Assembly: GCF_026340095.1 (NCBI RefSeq)
Contig: NZ_JAPEPO010000001.1
Span: 7,522,501 to 7,586,500, forward strand
From: Streptomyces sp. NBC_01446
GTDB lineage: Bacteria > Actinomycetota > Actinomycetes > Streptomycetales > Streptomycetaceae
DNA: 64,000 bases
Reading direction: 5' to 3'
This document shows, one piece after another, positions 1 to 8,891 of the stretch (position 1 is the stretch's first letter; each line of letters opens with the position of its first letter). The notes beneath the pieces were generated by a model that saw only the letters and a list, made by a program, of their open reading frames with translations, made no database searches and was not told the origin of the DNA. Made by a program: the position numbers and the translations under genes.

Positions 1-2
1 CG

Positions 3-823
3 AGCGCGGTGGTCACCAAACCGGAGCTGGCCCGGCGGATGCTGGAGCGCGCGCTGGCGGCCTCGGTGCCGTTCACCTACTTCCTGGCCGACGAGGCATA
101 CGGGCAGTGCCGGGCGCTGCGCGCCTGGCTGGAGGAACACCACGTCCGCTACGTGCTCGCCGTCCCGAAAGATGAGGTGCTGCCGCTGCCCGACGGGCGC
201 ACCCGGCAGGCCCGCGAGCTGTGGGCGCTGGTACCCGAGGACGCCTTCGAGCGCCGGCCCTGCGCGGACGGCGCCAAGGGCCCGCGCGAGTACGACTGGG
301 CCACCGTCCAACTCGCCACCACTGAAGGGGACTTCGAGCGGCATCTGCTGATCCGCCGCTCGATCGTGCCCAACAAGAAGGACAAGAAGACCGGCGAACT
401 CGTCCGGGAGATCGCCTACTTCCTGTGCCACACCCACCTGGACACAACCCTGGCCGAGATGGTCGTCGCCGCCGGACAGCGCTGGATGGTGGAGGAGTCG
501 TTCCAGGTCGCCAAGGGACAGGTGGGGCTGGACGAGCACGAGGTACGCAAATGGTGCTCGTGGTACCGGCACACCACCGTGTGCATGCTCGCCATGGCCT
601 TCCTCGTCACCGTCCGGAGCCGGCTCATACCCGCCCCACCGATGACTCCCGACCCCCGACCGTGAACGAGATCCGCCGCCTGTACGACCGGATCGTCCTC
701 GCTCCCGCCCGCACCGCCCGGACCTGGCTGGCCATGCACTGGCACCGCTGGCGCACCCGCCACCAGACCCGAGCCCGAACCAGCCACTACCGCACCCGAA
801 CCGCCCGCGCTCACTCACCGTAA
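3..823 (+). mobile_element. IS701-like transposase, 3' part, frameshifted
   Basis: The 3' two thirds of a DDE transposase of the IS701-like type common in Streptomyces; the 5' part lies outside the window. The first reading frame (to 665) carries LADEAYGQ and the VEESFQVAKGQVGLDEHEVR stretch. The usual C-terminal tail (NEIRRLYDRI, then an Arg-rich HWHRWRTRHQ segment) continues in another frame to 823. A shift near a run of C residues at about 648-655 therefore separates the two, and the copy is probably inactive. The element seems to end at 840, directly before CTAG at 841-844, which fits the YTAR target preference known for the family. Family assignment is from remembered motifs. Confidence 0.75.
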
Positions 824-840
824 GACCACCGGCTGTAGTA

Positions 841-2265
841 CTAGCCCTTGAGCACGCCCAGCGGCACCAAGCGTGCGACAAGGCGGCCCAAGTCGTTGTG
901 TTCGCTTGCCCGGACAACGGCGTCGACGTCCTTGTACGCCTCGGGCGCTTCCTCGATCACGCTGCGCCAGGAAGCGGGGCGCACCGCGACCCCAGCACCG
1001 GCCAGCTCGTGGCGCAGCTGCCGGACCGACGTCTCGCGGTGGGCACGGTGCCGGCTCCAAACGCGGCCCGCGCCGTGGCAGCAGGAGTCGAACGCCCGGT
1101 TGCCGGTGCTGCCGGTCATGACGTACGAGGCGGTACCCATCGTGCCGGGCACGAACACCGGCTGGCCGAAGCGGCGCAGGGCGTCCGGCAAGTCGGCGTG
1201 GCCCGGCGGCAGGGCTCGGGTGGCGCCCTTGCGATGGACGCACAGCAGCGCCCGGGCACCGTCATGGGGGTGGGTTTCCAGCTTGGCCAGGTTGTGCGAG
1301 ACGTCGTAGAGCAGGTCCAGGCCCGAGCCGGTCAGCTGCAGGAAGGCACGGCTGGCGGCGTCGGCGAGCAGCTGGCGGTTGGCGCGGGCGTAGTTCGCGG
1401 CGGCGGCCATCGCGCCCAGGTAGGCGCGGCCTTCGGCCGAGTCGACGGGTGCGCAGGCCAGTTGCGGGTCGGGTACATCGATGCCGTAGCGCCGCATCAC
1501 GGCGTCCATGGCCCGCACGTGGTCGGAGCAGATCTGGTGGCCCAGACCGCGCGAGCCGCAGTGGATCATGACGCACACCAGGCCGGGGCACAGGCCGAAT
1601 GCCCGCGCGCATGCCTCGTCGTAGACGGTGTCGACCGCCTGGATCTCCAGGAAGTGATTGGCTGAGCCCAGGCTGCCGACCTGCCCGGCGCCGCGGTCCA
1701 GCGCGCGTTCGCCGACCTGGGTGGGATCGGCGTCGCCGACGGCTCCGTAGTCCTCGCACCGCTCCAGGTCACGTGCCACCCCGTGGCCCTGCTCGACCGC
1801 GTACCGGGCGCCGCCAAGCAGGATTTCTTGCAGCTGCGGCCGACCCGTCAGGTGCCACAGTCCGCCGCGCCCGAGCCCGCGTGGGATCAGCCCGTCCAGC
1901 CGGTCCATCAGCGCGGGCAGTCTGTGCAGCAGGGCAGTGCGGTCGACGTGCGCGGTGAGCAGGCGTACCCCGCACGAGATGTCGAAGCCCACCCCGCCCG
2001 GCGAGATGACGCCGCCACCCGCGACTTCGGTGGCGGCCACGCCGCCGATGGGGAAGCCGTAACCCCAGTGGATGTCGGGCATGGCGTACGAGGCGCGGAC
2101 GATACCGGGGAGCGTGGCCACATGTGCCACCTGCTGAAGGGCCTGGTCGCCGGACTCGTCCGGCAGCAGCTCCCGTGGAGCGAGGACGACTCCGGGTACG
2201 CGCATGGCGCCGATCTGTTCGATGCGGAACCGCCAAGGTCCGTCTGTCACGATCCGGATGTCCAT
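841..2265 (-). CDS. rtcB: RNA-splicing ligase RtcB
   Basis: A 474-residue RtcB ligase, which joins RNA 2',3'-cyclic phosphate (or 3'-phosphate) ends to 5'-OH ends using GTP and Mn2+. All family signatures are present: D95 and C98 in GVGFDISCGVR, N203-H204 in GSANHFLEI, H235 in HCGSRG, H324 in SHNLAKLE, R345-K346-G347, and H397 in CHGAGR, the histidine that is guanylylated in characterised RtcB. The near-terminal EAPEAYKDVD motif is also kept. The start at 2265 is chosen because GAGGAGG lies about 8 bases upstream and it gives the usual N terminus; the frame is open further 5'. It is the last gene of an operon with archease (53 bases upstream) and a PP2C regulator. The stop codon TAG overlaps the CTAG next to the IS701-like end, so any native terminator has been displaced. 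Confidence 0.95.
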   Translation of the reverse strand: MDIRIVTDGPWRFRIEQIGAMRVPGVVLAPRELLPDESGDQALQQVAHVATLPGIVRASYAMPDIHWGYGFPIGGVAATEVAGGGVISPGGVGFDISCGVRLLTAHVDRTALLHRLPALMDRLDGLIPRGLGRGGLWHLTGRPQLQEILLGGARYAVEQGHGVARDLERCEDYGAVGDADPTQVGERALDRGAGQVGSLGSANHFLEIQAVDTVYDEACARAFGLCPGLVCVMIHCGSRGLGHQICSDHVRAMDAVMRRYGIDVPDPQLACAPVDSAEGRAYLGAMAAAANYARANRQLLADAASRAFLQLTGSGLDLLYDVSHNLAKLETHPHDGARALLCVHRKGATRALPPGHADLPDALRRFGQPVFVPGTMGTASYVMTGSTGNRAFDSCCHGAGRVWSRHRAHRETSVRQLRHELAGAGVAVRPASWRSVIEEAPEAYKDVDAVVRASEHNDLGRLVARLVPLGVLKG

Positions 2266-2318
2266 GTCGGTTCGGCCTCCTCGGCGAGATGTTCCGGCGC
2301 GGGACGCCGGGACGGACA

Positions 2319-2804
2319 TCACACATCGAGCGTCACTTGGCACGCCCACCCGTGCGCGTCCTGAGCCAGTCGCAGCCCGTGCAGCGCGACGGCCTTGGGT
2401 ACGGCACCGGTCTGCGTGGCCGTCGAGCTGTCGGCCATCGTGAATCGCACGCGTACGTCACCGGGTTCCGGCGTCACTGTGACGTCAACAGGGAGTTCGC
2501 CCGCAGCGTCCATGCGGTAGATGACCTCCTCAAGGACGACGACCAGGAGCCGGCCGTCGTCTCCGGCCGCCACCACACACTCCCGCGCCACGCAGGAGGC
2601 ATCGGAGGGCAGGTCGGCGAAGCTGCCGACCATGCCCCGCACTGCCTCGGCGATGCACTCCTCGCGGGTCGGTGCCCAGGCTTCGACGCGCAGATCGCCG
2701 GTGTGCGGAACACTGCGATGACCGTGTGGAGAATGCCCGGGCCCGGTGGTCATGGGCGTCCGGAGATCCGGTCGGTCGGGCGGACTCACGTCCCGGCACG
2801 GCAT
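2319..2804 (-). CDS. Archease, RtcB activator
   Basis: A 161-residue archease. In characterised systems archease speeds RtcB guanylylation and allows multiple turnover. The domain starts at about residue 25 with GHRSVPHTGDLRVEAWAP, runs through EECIAEAVRGM, and ends in the conserved form LHGLRLAQDAHGWACQVTLDV. The acidic residues expected for metal contact (D in HTGD, D near the C terminus) are present. The start at 2804 is preferred because AAGGAGAG lies immediately upstream; the alternative ATG at 2753 has no clear site. The gene begins 17 bases after the PP2C gene stops and ends 53 bases before rtcB, so the three look cotranscribed. The first 20 or so residues are Pro/Arg-rich and atypical. 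Confidence 0.9.
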   Translation of the reverse strand: MPCRDVSPPDRPDLRTPMTTGPGHSPHGHRSVPHTGDLRVEAWAPTREECIAEAVRGMVGSFADLPSDASCVARECVVAAGDDGRLLVVVLEEVIYRMDAAGELPVDVTVTPEPGDVRVRFTMADSSTATQTGAVPKAVALHGLRLAQDAHGWACQVTLDV

Positions 2805-2821
2805 GTCTCTCCTTGCGTTCT

Positions 2822-5293
2822 TCACGGGATTTCCTGTTCAGCCCAGATGATCTTTCCGCCCTTCGTGTACCGGGCACCCCAGCGATGGGCGAGCTGGGCC
2901 ACCAGGAAGAGACCGCGGCCGCCTTCGTCCGTGCTTCGCGCATGTCTCAGCCGCGGAGCGGTGCTGCTTCCGTCGGCGACCTCGCAGGACAGGCGGGCGT
3001 CGCGGAGGAGCCGCAGGCGTATGGGCGGTTCGGCGTAGCGAATCGCGTTGGTGACGAGCTCGCTCACGATGAGTTCCGTGGTCATGGCCAGTTCCCCGAG
3101 ACCCCAGGCTGCCACCTGGCGAGTCGCCCGGGCTCGGGCATCGGCGACGGCGGCGGGGTCCACGGGAACGTCCCATGAGACGACGTGGTCGGCACCCAGG
3201 GAGTGCGTGCGTGTCAGGAGGAGGGCGATGTCGTCGGGTTGAGGCACGGGCACGAGGTGCTGTACCGCGGACGTGCACAGGCCAGCGAGGTCGCAGTCCG
3301 GCTGGGCCAGCACGTCGCCGAGCCGGGTCATGCCCAGCTCCATGTCGTGGTCGACTCCCTCGATGAGGCCGTTGGTGTAGAGACCGAGCAGGCTGTTCTC
3401 GGCGAGTTCGATCTCGGTGGCCTCGAACGCCACGCCGCCCAGTCCGAGCGGAGGGCCGGCGGGGGGTTCCGGGAAGGAGACGTGCCCGTCGGGTGCGACG
3501 ACGACGGGTGGCGGATGTCCGGCCCGGGCCATCGTGCAGCGCCTGGTGACCGGATCGTAGACGGCGTACAGGCAGGTCGCTCCGAGGAAGGCGGTCGAAC
3601 TCCGGTTGGCCGCCTCGGCCCCCTCGCCGACGGGCTGCTCCTCGCTCAACCGGAGTACGAGGTCGTCGAGATGGGCCAGCAGTTCGTCGGGGGGCAATTC
3701 CATGTCCGCGAGTGTCTGCACCGCGGTGCGTATTCGGCCCATGGCAGCCGCCGCGGTGATGCCGTGACCCACCACATCGCCGACGACGAGGGCCACACGA
3801 GCGCCGGACAGCGGGATCACGTCGAACCAGTCACCGCCGACCCCGTCGGTCGGGTCCGCCGGCAGGTACGAGGAGGCCACCTCCAGTGCCGTTCCTCCCG
3901 TAAGGGCATGGGGCAGCAGACTGCGCTGAAGAGTGACCGCTGCGGTGTGTTCCCTGGTGTATCGGCGGGCGTTGTCGACGCACAGCGCCGCTCGTGCCAC
4001 CAGATCCTGTGCCAGCAAGACGTCGTCGGGCTGGAATGAGATGGTATTGAGCGAACGTACGAACGTGGTGAGGCCCAGGGGGGCGTTCCGGGCCCGCATC
4101 GGCACGCAGATGAGGGAGTGCAGTCCGAACTCGCGGATTTTTGCCGCCCTCTCGGACTGTTCGGCGACCCACAGGTCCTCGGAGGGGGCGAGGACCGGGA
4201 TGAGGATCGGCTCGCCGTTGATGAGCAGATCCGCGTCGTGCGGCGGGGGCAGGAAGTCCGCCCTCTCTCCGATCCGCGCCACGGCCTCCGGGCAGCCCTC
4301 TCGTACCGAGCTCATTCCGGCACGGCGCAGCACCGGCGTGGCGGAGGCCGGTCCCGCATCGGTCAGCCACGCTCCGTGCCCCTCGGTGCTGAGGACGGGC
4401 TCCAGGAGATCGACGATGACGAAGTCGGCGAAGTAGGGAACGGCGAAGTCGGCGAGTTCCTGAGCCGTCTCCATGACGTCGAGAGTCCTGCCGATCCTGG
4501 TTCCCGCTTCGTTGACCAGCGACAGAAGCTGGCGGGCGTTCCACCGCTCGGTGACGTCCGAGACCATGTAGCCGACGCCCGTGACGGAGTTGTCGGCGTC
4601 CAGCAGGGGGAAGAAGGACGTGGAGTAGGCGTGTTGGCGGTGTGGATCGGCCCAACTCCATCCCGCGTACTCGTAGTCGGTCACCGGGACGCCGGTCGTC
4701 AGGACCTTGCGCATCAGTCCCTCGATGGTGTCCGCCTGCAGCCCGGGAAACAGGTCGCTCAGCCGACGACCCAGCCGCTCCTCTCGGGGCACACCGCCGA
4801 AGCGTTCCAGGGTGTCGTTCAGCCACACGTAGCGCAGGTCCGTATCCATCACGGCCATGCCGACCGGCGAGCGGGTCTGGAAGCCGTCGAGGACGGACTG
4901 GCTCACCGTCCAGTGCTGCTTCCGCTCCCGTGCCGAGATCAGGAAGCACTCGTCCGAGCCGACACGGAAGGACGCGGAGACACGCAGATCGACGTCGATG
5001 CTGCTGCCGTCGCGGTGTCGTACAGGGATGAGACCGCTCCACCCCATGCCGCCGCGGCATCGCTCCGCGATGCCGGCCACCCGTGCCGGGTCTCCGGGCA
5101 TCGCCAGCAGACGCGCGGCCGAGCCGCCGACCACCTCTCGTGCCGGGCGGCCGAGGAGTTCTTCGGCGCCCCGGGTCCAGCCGACCACGACGCCGTCCGT
5201 GGACACCACCCCGGCCGCGTCGGTGGACGCGTCGAAGTGATCGAGCGGTCCCGCGGGCGTCGGCGCATCGGAACCGTTTCGCGCAGAAGCCAT
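2822..5293 (-). CDS. PAS-PAS-GAF-PP2C phosphatase with C-terminal ATPase domain
   Basis: An 823-residue cytoplasmic signalling protein of the SpoIIE/RsbU type. In order: PAS (about 25-120), PAS (about 135-250), GAF (about 265-445), PP2C phosphatase (about 455-695; metal-binding GGDWFDV at 486-492 and GDVVGHG at 505-511), and a C-terminal RsbW-like HATPase domain (about 705-823; N-box ELIVSELVTNAIRYA and GGRGLFLV). Such proteins sense signals through PAS/GAF and control anti-sigma-factor antagonists by dephosphorylation, while the ATPase part can act as a kinase. The start at 5293 has AGGGGA about 8 bases upstream; 5302 would place that site too close. It is the first gene of the operon with archease and rtcB, suggesting that RNA repair is tied to a stress-sensing switch; that link is inference. 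Confidence 0.92.
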   Translation of the reverse strand: MASARNGSDAPTPAGPLDHFDASTDAAGVVSTDGVVVGWTRGAEELLGRPAREVVGGSAARLLAMPGDPARVAGIAERCRGGMGWSGLIPVRHRDGSSIDVDLRVSASFRVGSDECFLISARERKQHWTVSQSVLDGFQTRSPVGMAVMDTDLRYVWLNDTLERFGGVPREERLGRRLSDLFPGLQADTIEGLMRKVLTTGVPVTDYEYAGWSWADPHRQHAYSTSFFPLLDADNSVTGVGYMVSDVTERWNARQLLSLVNEAGTRIGRTLDVMETAQELADFAVPYFADFVIVDLLEPVLSTEGHGAWLTDAGPASATPVLRRAGMSSVREGCPEAVARIGERADFLPPPHDADLLINGEPILIPVLAPSEDLWVAEQSERAAKIREFGLHSLICVPMRARNAPLGLTTFVRSLNTISFQPDDVLLAQDLVARAALCVDNARRYTREHTAAVTLQRSLLPHALTGGTALEVASSYLPADPTDGVGGDWFDVIPLSGARVALVVGDVVGHGITAAAAMGRIRTAVQTLADMELPPDELLAHLDDLVLRLSEEQPVGEGAEAANRSSTAFLGATCLYAVYDPVTRRCTMARAGHPPPVVVAPDGHVSFPEPPAGPPLGLGGVAFEATEIELAENSLLGLYTNGLIEGVDHDMELGMTRLGDVLAQPDCDLAGLCTSAVQHLVPVPQPDDIALLLTRTHSLGADHVVSWDVPVDPAAVADARARATRQVAAWGLGELAMTTELIVSELVTNAIRYAEPPIRLRLLRDARLSCEVADGSSTAPRLRHARSTDEGGRGLFLVAQLAHRWGARYTKGGKIIWAEQEIP

Positions 5294-5454
5294 GGGCCTC
5301 ATCCCCTACACGACCATGTTCCTGCTACTCCGCCCGATGTGCACGATCCCGGCGAGAGGGTGGCCGGGCCCAGCGCGGCCCTCCGCCGCCGACGAGCACC
5401 ACGCATTGGGCAAGGCGCTGGCCCGGGGGCAACATGGAAGTGCAGGTGGTCGGT

Positions 5455-6600
5455 ACCCCGAGCGCGCGGTGATGCTGATGCGGGTGGGCACGGCCTGCCG
5501 GCTGGCCAAGGAGGTCTGGGATGGCAGCCGATCTTCGGCTACACCTCGGAAGAGGCCCTCGGCAGTACGCGGCACGGCTGTTCATCCATCCCGAGCACCT
5601 GCAGGCTGTCGCGCGCCTGTTCGCGGAGGTGCTGGAGACCGGCCGGATGGGCCGGTACCTTCCCCATCCGTCACAAGGACGGCAGCATCCGGCTGACGGA
5701 GTTCCGGAACATGCGGCTCCTGGACGATCGCGGAGGTCTCCACGCTCTGGGCATCGCAGCCGACCACAACCTGCTCCAGCGCGTCGAGACCGACCTGGCG
5801 CTGTGTGAGCGGTTGATCAGCCAGTCACCGATCGGCATCGCCCTCATGGACCCCGACCTGCACTATCTCCTGGTCAACCCGGCTCTGGAGCGTATCGACG
5901 GCATCCCCGCCGAAGACCACATCGGCCGCGGTCTGAGAACGACCCTGTTCTTCCCTGACGTCGACACCATCGAGTCCGCGCTACGTCAGGTGCTCGCCAC
6001 CGGCACTCCGCTGCTCGACCAGTACCACGTGGGCCGTCCCCGACCACGAGCACGCCTGGTCCCTCTCCCTCTACCGACTGGAGGACCCCGGCGGGCGGGT
6101 CCTGGGAGCGGCCACCTCGGTCGTCGACGTCACCGAGCGGCACCGTGTGGCTGCCCAGGCCGACCAGGCCCGACGACGCCTGGCCCTCATCGCCGACGCC
6201 TCCACCCGCGTGGGAACCACCTTGGAGGTGGAGCAGACCGCCCAGGAACTGGCCGAAATCGCCACCCCCGAACTCGCCGACGTGGTCGCCGTGGACATCC
6301 TGGACTCCGCCCTGGCCTGCCGCGCACGCAGACACGGCGACGGCCCGGAGCTCTTCCACGCCCTTGCACTCAAGGCGGCCCACCCCACCGTGGCACCGCG
6401 CGCCGCCGACCCGCCCAGTGACCTCGCGACGCACAGGGTGACCGCTGGTCACCCTGTGCGCCCACACCCGTCGGCCAATCCTGGTGAGCCATGTCGGCGA
6501 CCACGATCTGCCGCGCATCGCCCGTAACGCCGAGGCCACCTCGCTTCTGGCCCGCGCCGGCGTCCATTCCTACCTCGCCGTTGCGCTCGCACTTCCTGGC
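5455..6600 (+). pseudogene. Decayed PAS-PAS-GAF regulator gene
   Basis: A remnant of a sensor protein like the PP2C regulator encoded divergently at 2822-5293. PAS and GAF pieces follow in the correct order but in changing frames: IFGYTSEEALGST, then FIHPEHLQAVARLFAEVLE, then a long stretch FPIRHKDGSIRLTEFRNMRL to LLDQYHVG, then VPDHEHAWSLSLYRLEDP to the GAF start ALIADASTRVGTTLEVEQT, and finally RRPILVSHVGDHDLPRIARNA. At least four frameshifts are needed, and the 3' half (phosphatase, ATPase) is missing. Homology breaks at about 6600, where transposase sequence begins. No intact start or product. Confidence 0.8.
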
Positions 6601-6625
6601 ACTGCGGGTGCGGCCGGCCGGGGTC

Positions 6626-6883
6626 TCTCCCACCTGACACCGCGCCACCGCTGGGCCCAGGTCTTCCCGGTGACCTCTGCCACGCTGCCGGCATGGCTGG
6701 CGAACCACAGGCGGTGGGCTGGTTCGTAGCGCATGCGCGGGACGTGGCGGCGCAGGACCGCGTTCTCGTGTCGCAGCACCAGCGACTCGGAGTCCTTGGA
6801 GACATCACGCGGCAGCAGCATCGCGGGCAGCGAGAGCAGGCGGCGGGTGACGGCGTACACCGGGGACAGGATCACGGGCTTCT
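6626..6883 (-). mobile_element. Integrase-type transposase fragment with small internal inversion
   Basis: The N-terminal part of an integrase-core transposase runs on the minus strand from about 6883 to 6697 (VILSPVYAVTRRLLSLPAM, SLVLRHENAVLRRHV, RYEPAHRLWFA). The part that should follow (LSHLTPRHRWAQVFPVTSAT, LPAW) is instead on the plus strand at about 6628-6696, so about 70 bases have been inverted. A relative at 42421-42966 keeps the two parts colinear on one strand, which shows the expected order. No catalytic core is left here. Confidence 0.65.
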
Positions 6884-7100
6884 CCTGGCCGACCAGGGCG
6901 TACATCTCGGTGCCGTGCACGGCGGGTGCGCCCTCTGCGCGCCCGATCAGGAGCAGATGAGCGTTGCCGCCCGCGGCGGCGTGGGCCGGGGCGCCGCGGG
7001 CTGCGGGGAGCCCGAAGACGTGGTCCGTCAGGAGCGCGGCGCGGACCTCGGCCGGGGTGCGGCCGCCCTGGTCGTAGACATCCACGAACTTCTTGGCGCG
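6884..7100 (-). pseudogene. Carboxylesterase C-terminal relic
   Basis: About 70 residues resemble the C-terminal region of a type B carboxylesterase: AKKFVDVYDQGGRTPAEVRA, then TDHVFGLPAARGAPAHAAAG, then AVHGTEMYALVG, matching the usual order of helix, binding of the hydrolase fold and the HG(S/T)E(L/M) segment near the catalytic histidine. The N-terminal and central parts with the catalytic serine are absent. The reading frame runs directly into the transposase fragment downstream, so it is a truncated relic. Confidence 0.5.
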
Positions 7101-7203
7101 GGAGCCAGGGTCCGCCTCCGCGGCCTGCGGCACATACGGCCGGATAGCGGAAAAGGGTGAGGTGCGCGTTCCTCCCTGCTCAAGCAACGCCACGCTGAGC
7201 CGG

Positions 7204-7333
7204 CTCCGGCGCAGGCCTTGTCAGCCAGGACGTGGTCGGGCCGGGCGCGGGGCCGTCCGACCCCGGTGCGGGGCACGGACACCTGCCCCAGCACGGGCTC
7301 CAGTTGAGGGCCGTCTCCTCCGGCGAAGGACGT
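7204..7333 (-). mobile_element. IS5-like transposase fragment
   Basis: A short minus-strand stretch reads SFAGGDGPQLEPVLGQVSVP then RTGVGRPRARPDHVLADKA, typical of the central region of Streptomyces IS5-family DDE transposases, where the last Asp is catalytic. Both flanks are lost and no terminal repeats were seen. This is a remnant only. Confidence 0.6.
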
Positions 7334-7767
7334 CGTGGCCCGTCGGCGCCCCCTGCGCACCGCGGAACCCCCGGGGGTGTTCCGGGCCACTCGGGCGCGG
7401 TACCACTGCCCCTGGGACGTGGTCGGAGGCCATCCGTTCCAGCCGTGACGTTCGAGGCAACTTGCTGTATGGCCGCTTGGGCGACGTACGCCGCGGGTGC
7501 GGTGTGCGGGAGACCGTTACGCGAGCGACACCCGGCGTAGCGGCCCCGTAACAACCGGCGGCAAGACTTCCAGGCATCGCGCAGCACCCAACGGGCCGGG
7601 AAATGCCCGAGGGCTGCCAGCTCACGTCGCGTCCGGCAGTACGGCCGGGCGCGAGCGTGCCCGGTCCGCCGCGAGCGGGCCGGTGGAAGCGTCGGGGGCG
7701 GTGACCGCGCTTCGTTCCCCCCGTGCGCCCGGCACAGCCCGGGCCACCCCGAACAGGGAGAACCACG
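7334..7767. other. Gene-free stretch upstream of oxygenase operon
   Basis: About 430 bases between transposase debris and the oxygenase operon. No convincing coding sequence was recognised on either strand; open frames here are long only because of base composition. It should contain the promoter of the oxygenase-amidohydrolase-permease operon, but no clear -10/-35 pair or operator palindrome was picked out. Confidence 0.4.
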
Positions 7768-8781
7768 TTGCCCACCAATCACTACGCACCGGCCGTCCCG
7801 AACGCGGAAGCGGAACTCGACCGGGAGCGGCTCATGGGCCGGGCCGCGGGCACCGCGACCGAGGCGCGGGAAATCAAGGTCGTCGACCTGACGGACTTCG
7901 ACCGCCGCCGCGCCGAGATCACCGACGAGCTGTGGCAGGCCGCCACGGAGACCGGCTTCTTCCAGTTGTCCGGCCACGGCCTCACCGGCGTCGAGACCGA
8001 TGCCGCGTTCGCCGCCGCCGAGGCCTACTTCGCGCTTCCGGAAGAGACCAAGCGCGGGCAGGCGCTGAAGAAGGACCTCAACGCCGGCTGGGAGTACCGC
8101 AGTCAGGTGCGCCCCTCCACCGGCACGCCCGACGAGAAGGAGTCCTACCAGCTCACCCGCCCGCACATGCCGGGCCTGTGGCCGGACGAGGACGAACTGG
8201 CCGGCTTCCGCGACACGCTCCTGGGCTTCGAGGCGCGCTGCCACGCTCTCGCCATGCAGGTCCTGTCCTGCTTTGCCGAACGCCTCGGTCTCGCGCGGGA
8301 CTTCTTCGCCGAACGGCACGACCCGGCAAGCCCGGCTCACCAGAGCACGCTGCGCCTGCTGCACTACTACGCCGTCCCCGAGGAGGCCCGCGGACGTTCC
8401 GACGGTGCCTGGCGGGCCGGGGCCCACACCGACTTCGACTGCCTGACCCTGCTCTTCCAGCGGGACGGCCAGGACGGTCTGCAGGTGTGCCCCGGCAGCG
8501 AGGCCGACACCCGGGCCTGGACCCCGGTGCCGGCCAGTTCCGACCTGATCACCTGCAACATCGGGGACATGCTGATGCGATGGAGCGGCGACCGGTTGCT
8601 GTCCAACTTCCACCGCGTCGCCCCGCCCGCGCCCGATGGCGACCATGGACCGCGTTACTCGATCGCCTACTTCGCCCAGGCCGACCGGGACGCCGTGATC
8701 AGCTCGCCGGACGGGCGGCACGCCCCGATCACGGCCGAGGACTACCTGCGGCAGCGCATCGCCGCCAATTTCGGCGGCTGA
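7768..8781 (+). CDS. 2-oxoglutarate/Fe(II)-dependent oxygenase, IPNS-like
   Basis: A 337-residue non-haem iron oxygenase of the isopenicillin N synthase-like superfamily. The N-terminal DIOX_N part (KVVDLTDF, ATETGFFQLSGHG) covers about 35-130 and the jelly-roll catalytic domain about 190-310. The iron triad H220-x-D222 (AGAHTDFD) and H282 (SNFHRV) is complete, and R296/S298 (RYSIAYF) is the usual 2-oxoglutarate-binding RxS. TTG at 7768 is taken as the start because CAGGGAG lies 7 bases upstream; the ATG at 7723 has no site. It is followed at 110 bases by an amidohydrolase and then a nucleobase permease, so the substrate is probably an imported N-heterocycle or its breakdown product rather than a beta-lactam precursor. 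The exact reaction is unknown. Confidence 0.88.
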   Translation: MPTNHYAPAVPNAEAELDRERLMGRAAGTATEAREIKVVDLTDFDRRRAEITDELWQAATETGFFQLSGHGLTGVETDAAFAAAEAYFALPEETKRGQALKKDLNAGWEYRSQVRPSTGTPDEKESYQLTRPHMPGLWPDEDELAGFRDTLLGFEARCHALAMQVLSCFAERLGLARDFFAERHDPASPAHQSTLRLLHYYAVPEEARGRSDGAWRAGAHTDFDCLTLLFQRDGQDGLQVCPGSEADTRAWTPVPASSDLITCNIGDMLMRWSGDRLLSNFHRVAPPAPDGDHGPRYSIAYFAQADRDAVISSPDGRHAPITAEDYLRQRIAANFGG

Positions 8782-8891
8782 CCCCGCCTCCTCCGCCGTT
8801 CTGCCTCCGGCGGCCGGCCGCCGCGCCCGCGTCGATGCGCGTGGGCCGCGGCGGCGGTCGCCCACCCCCGGACCGAAAGCGGGGTACTCCC

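Noticed and set aside
560..680. Programmed frameshift in the IS701-like transposase
   Set aside because: IS701 transposases are normally encoded in one frame; there is a C-run but no slippery heptamer with a supporting structure that I could identify. Simple decay is more likely.
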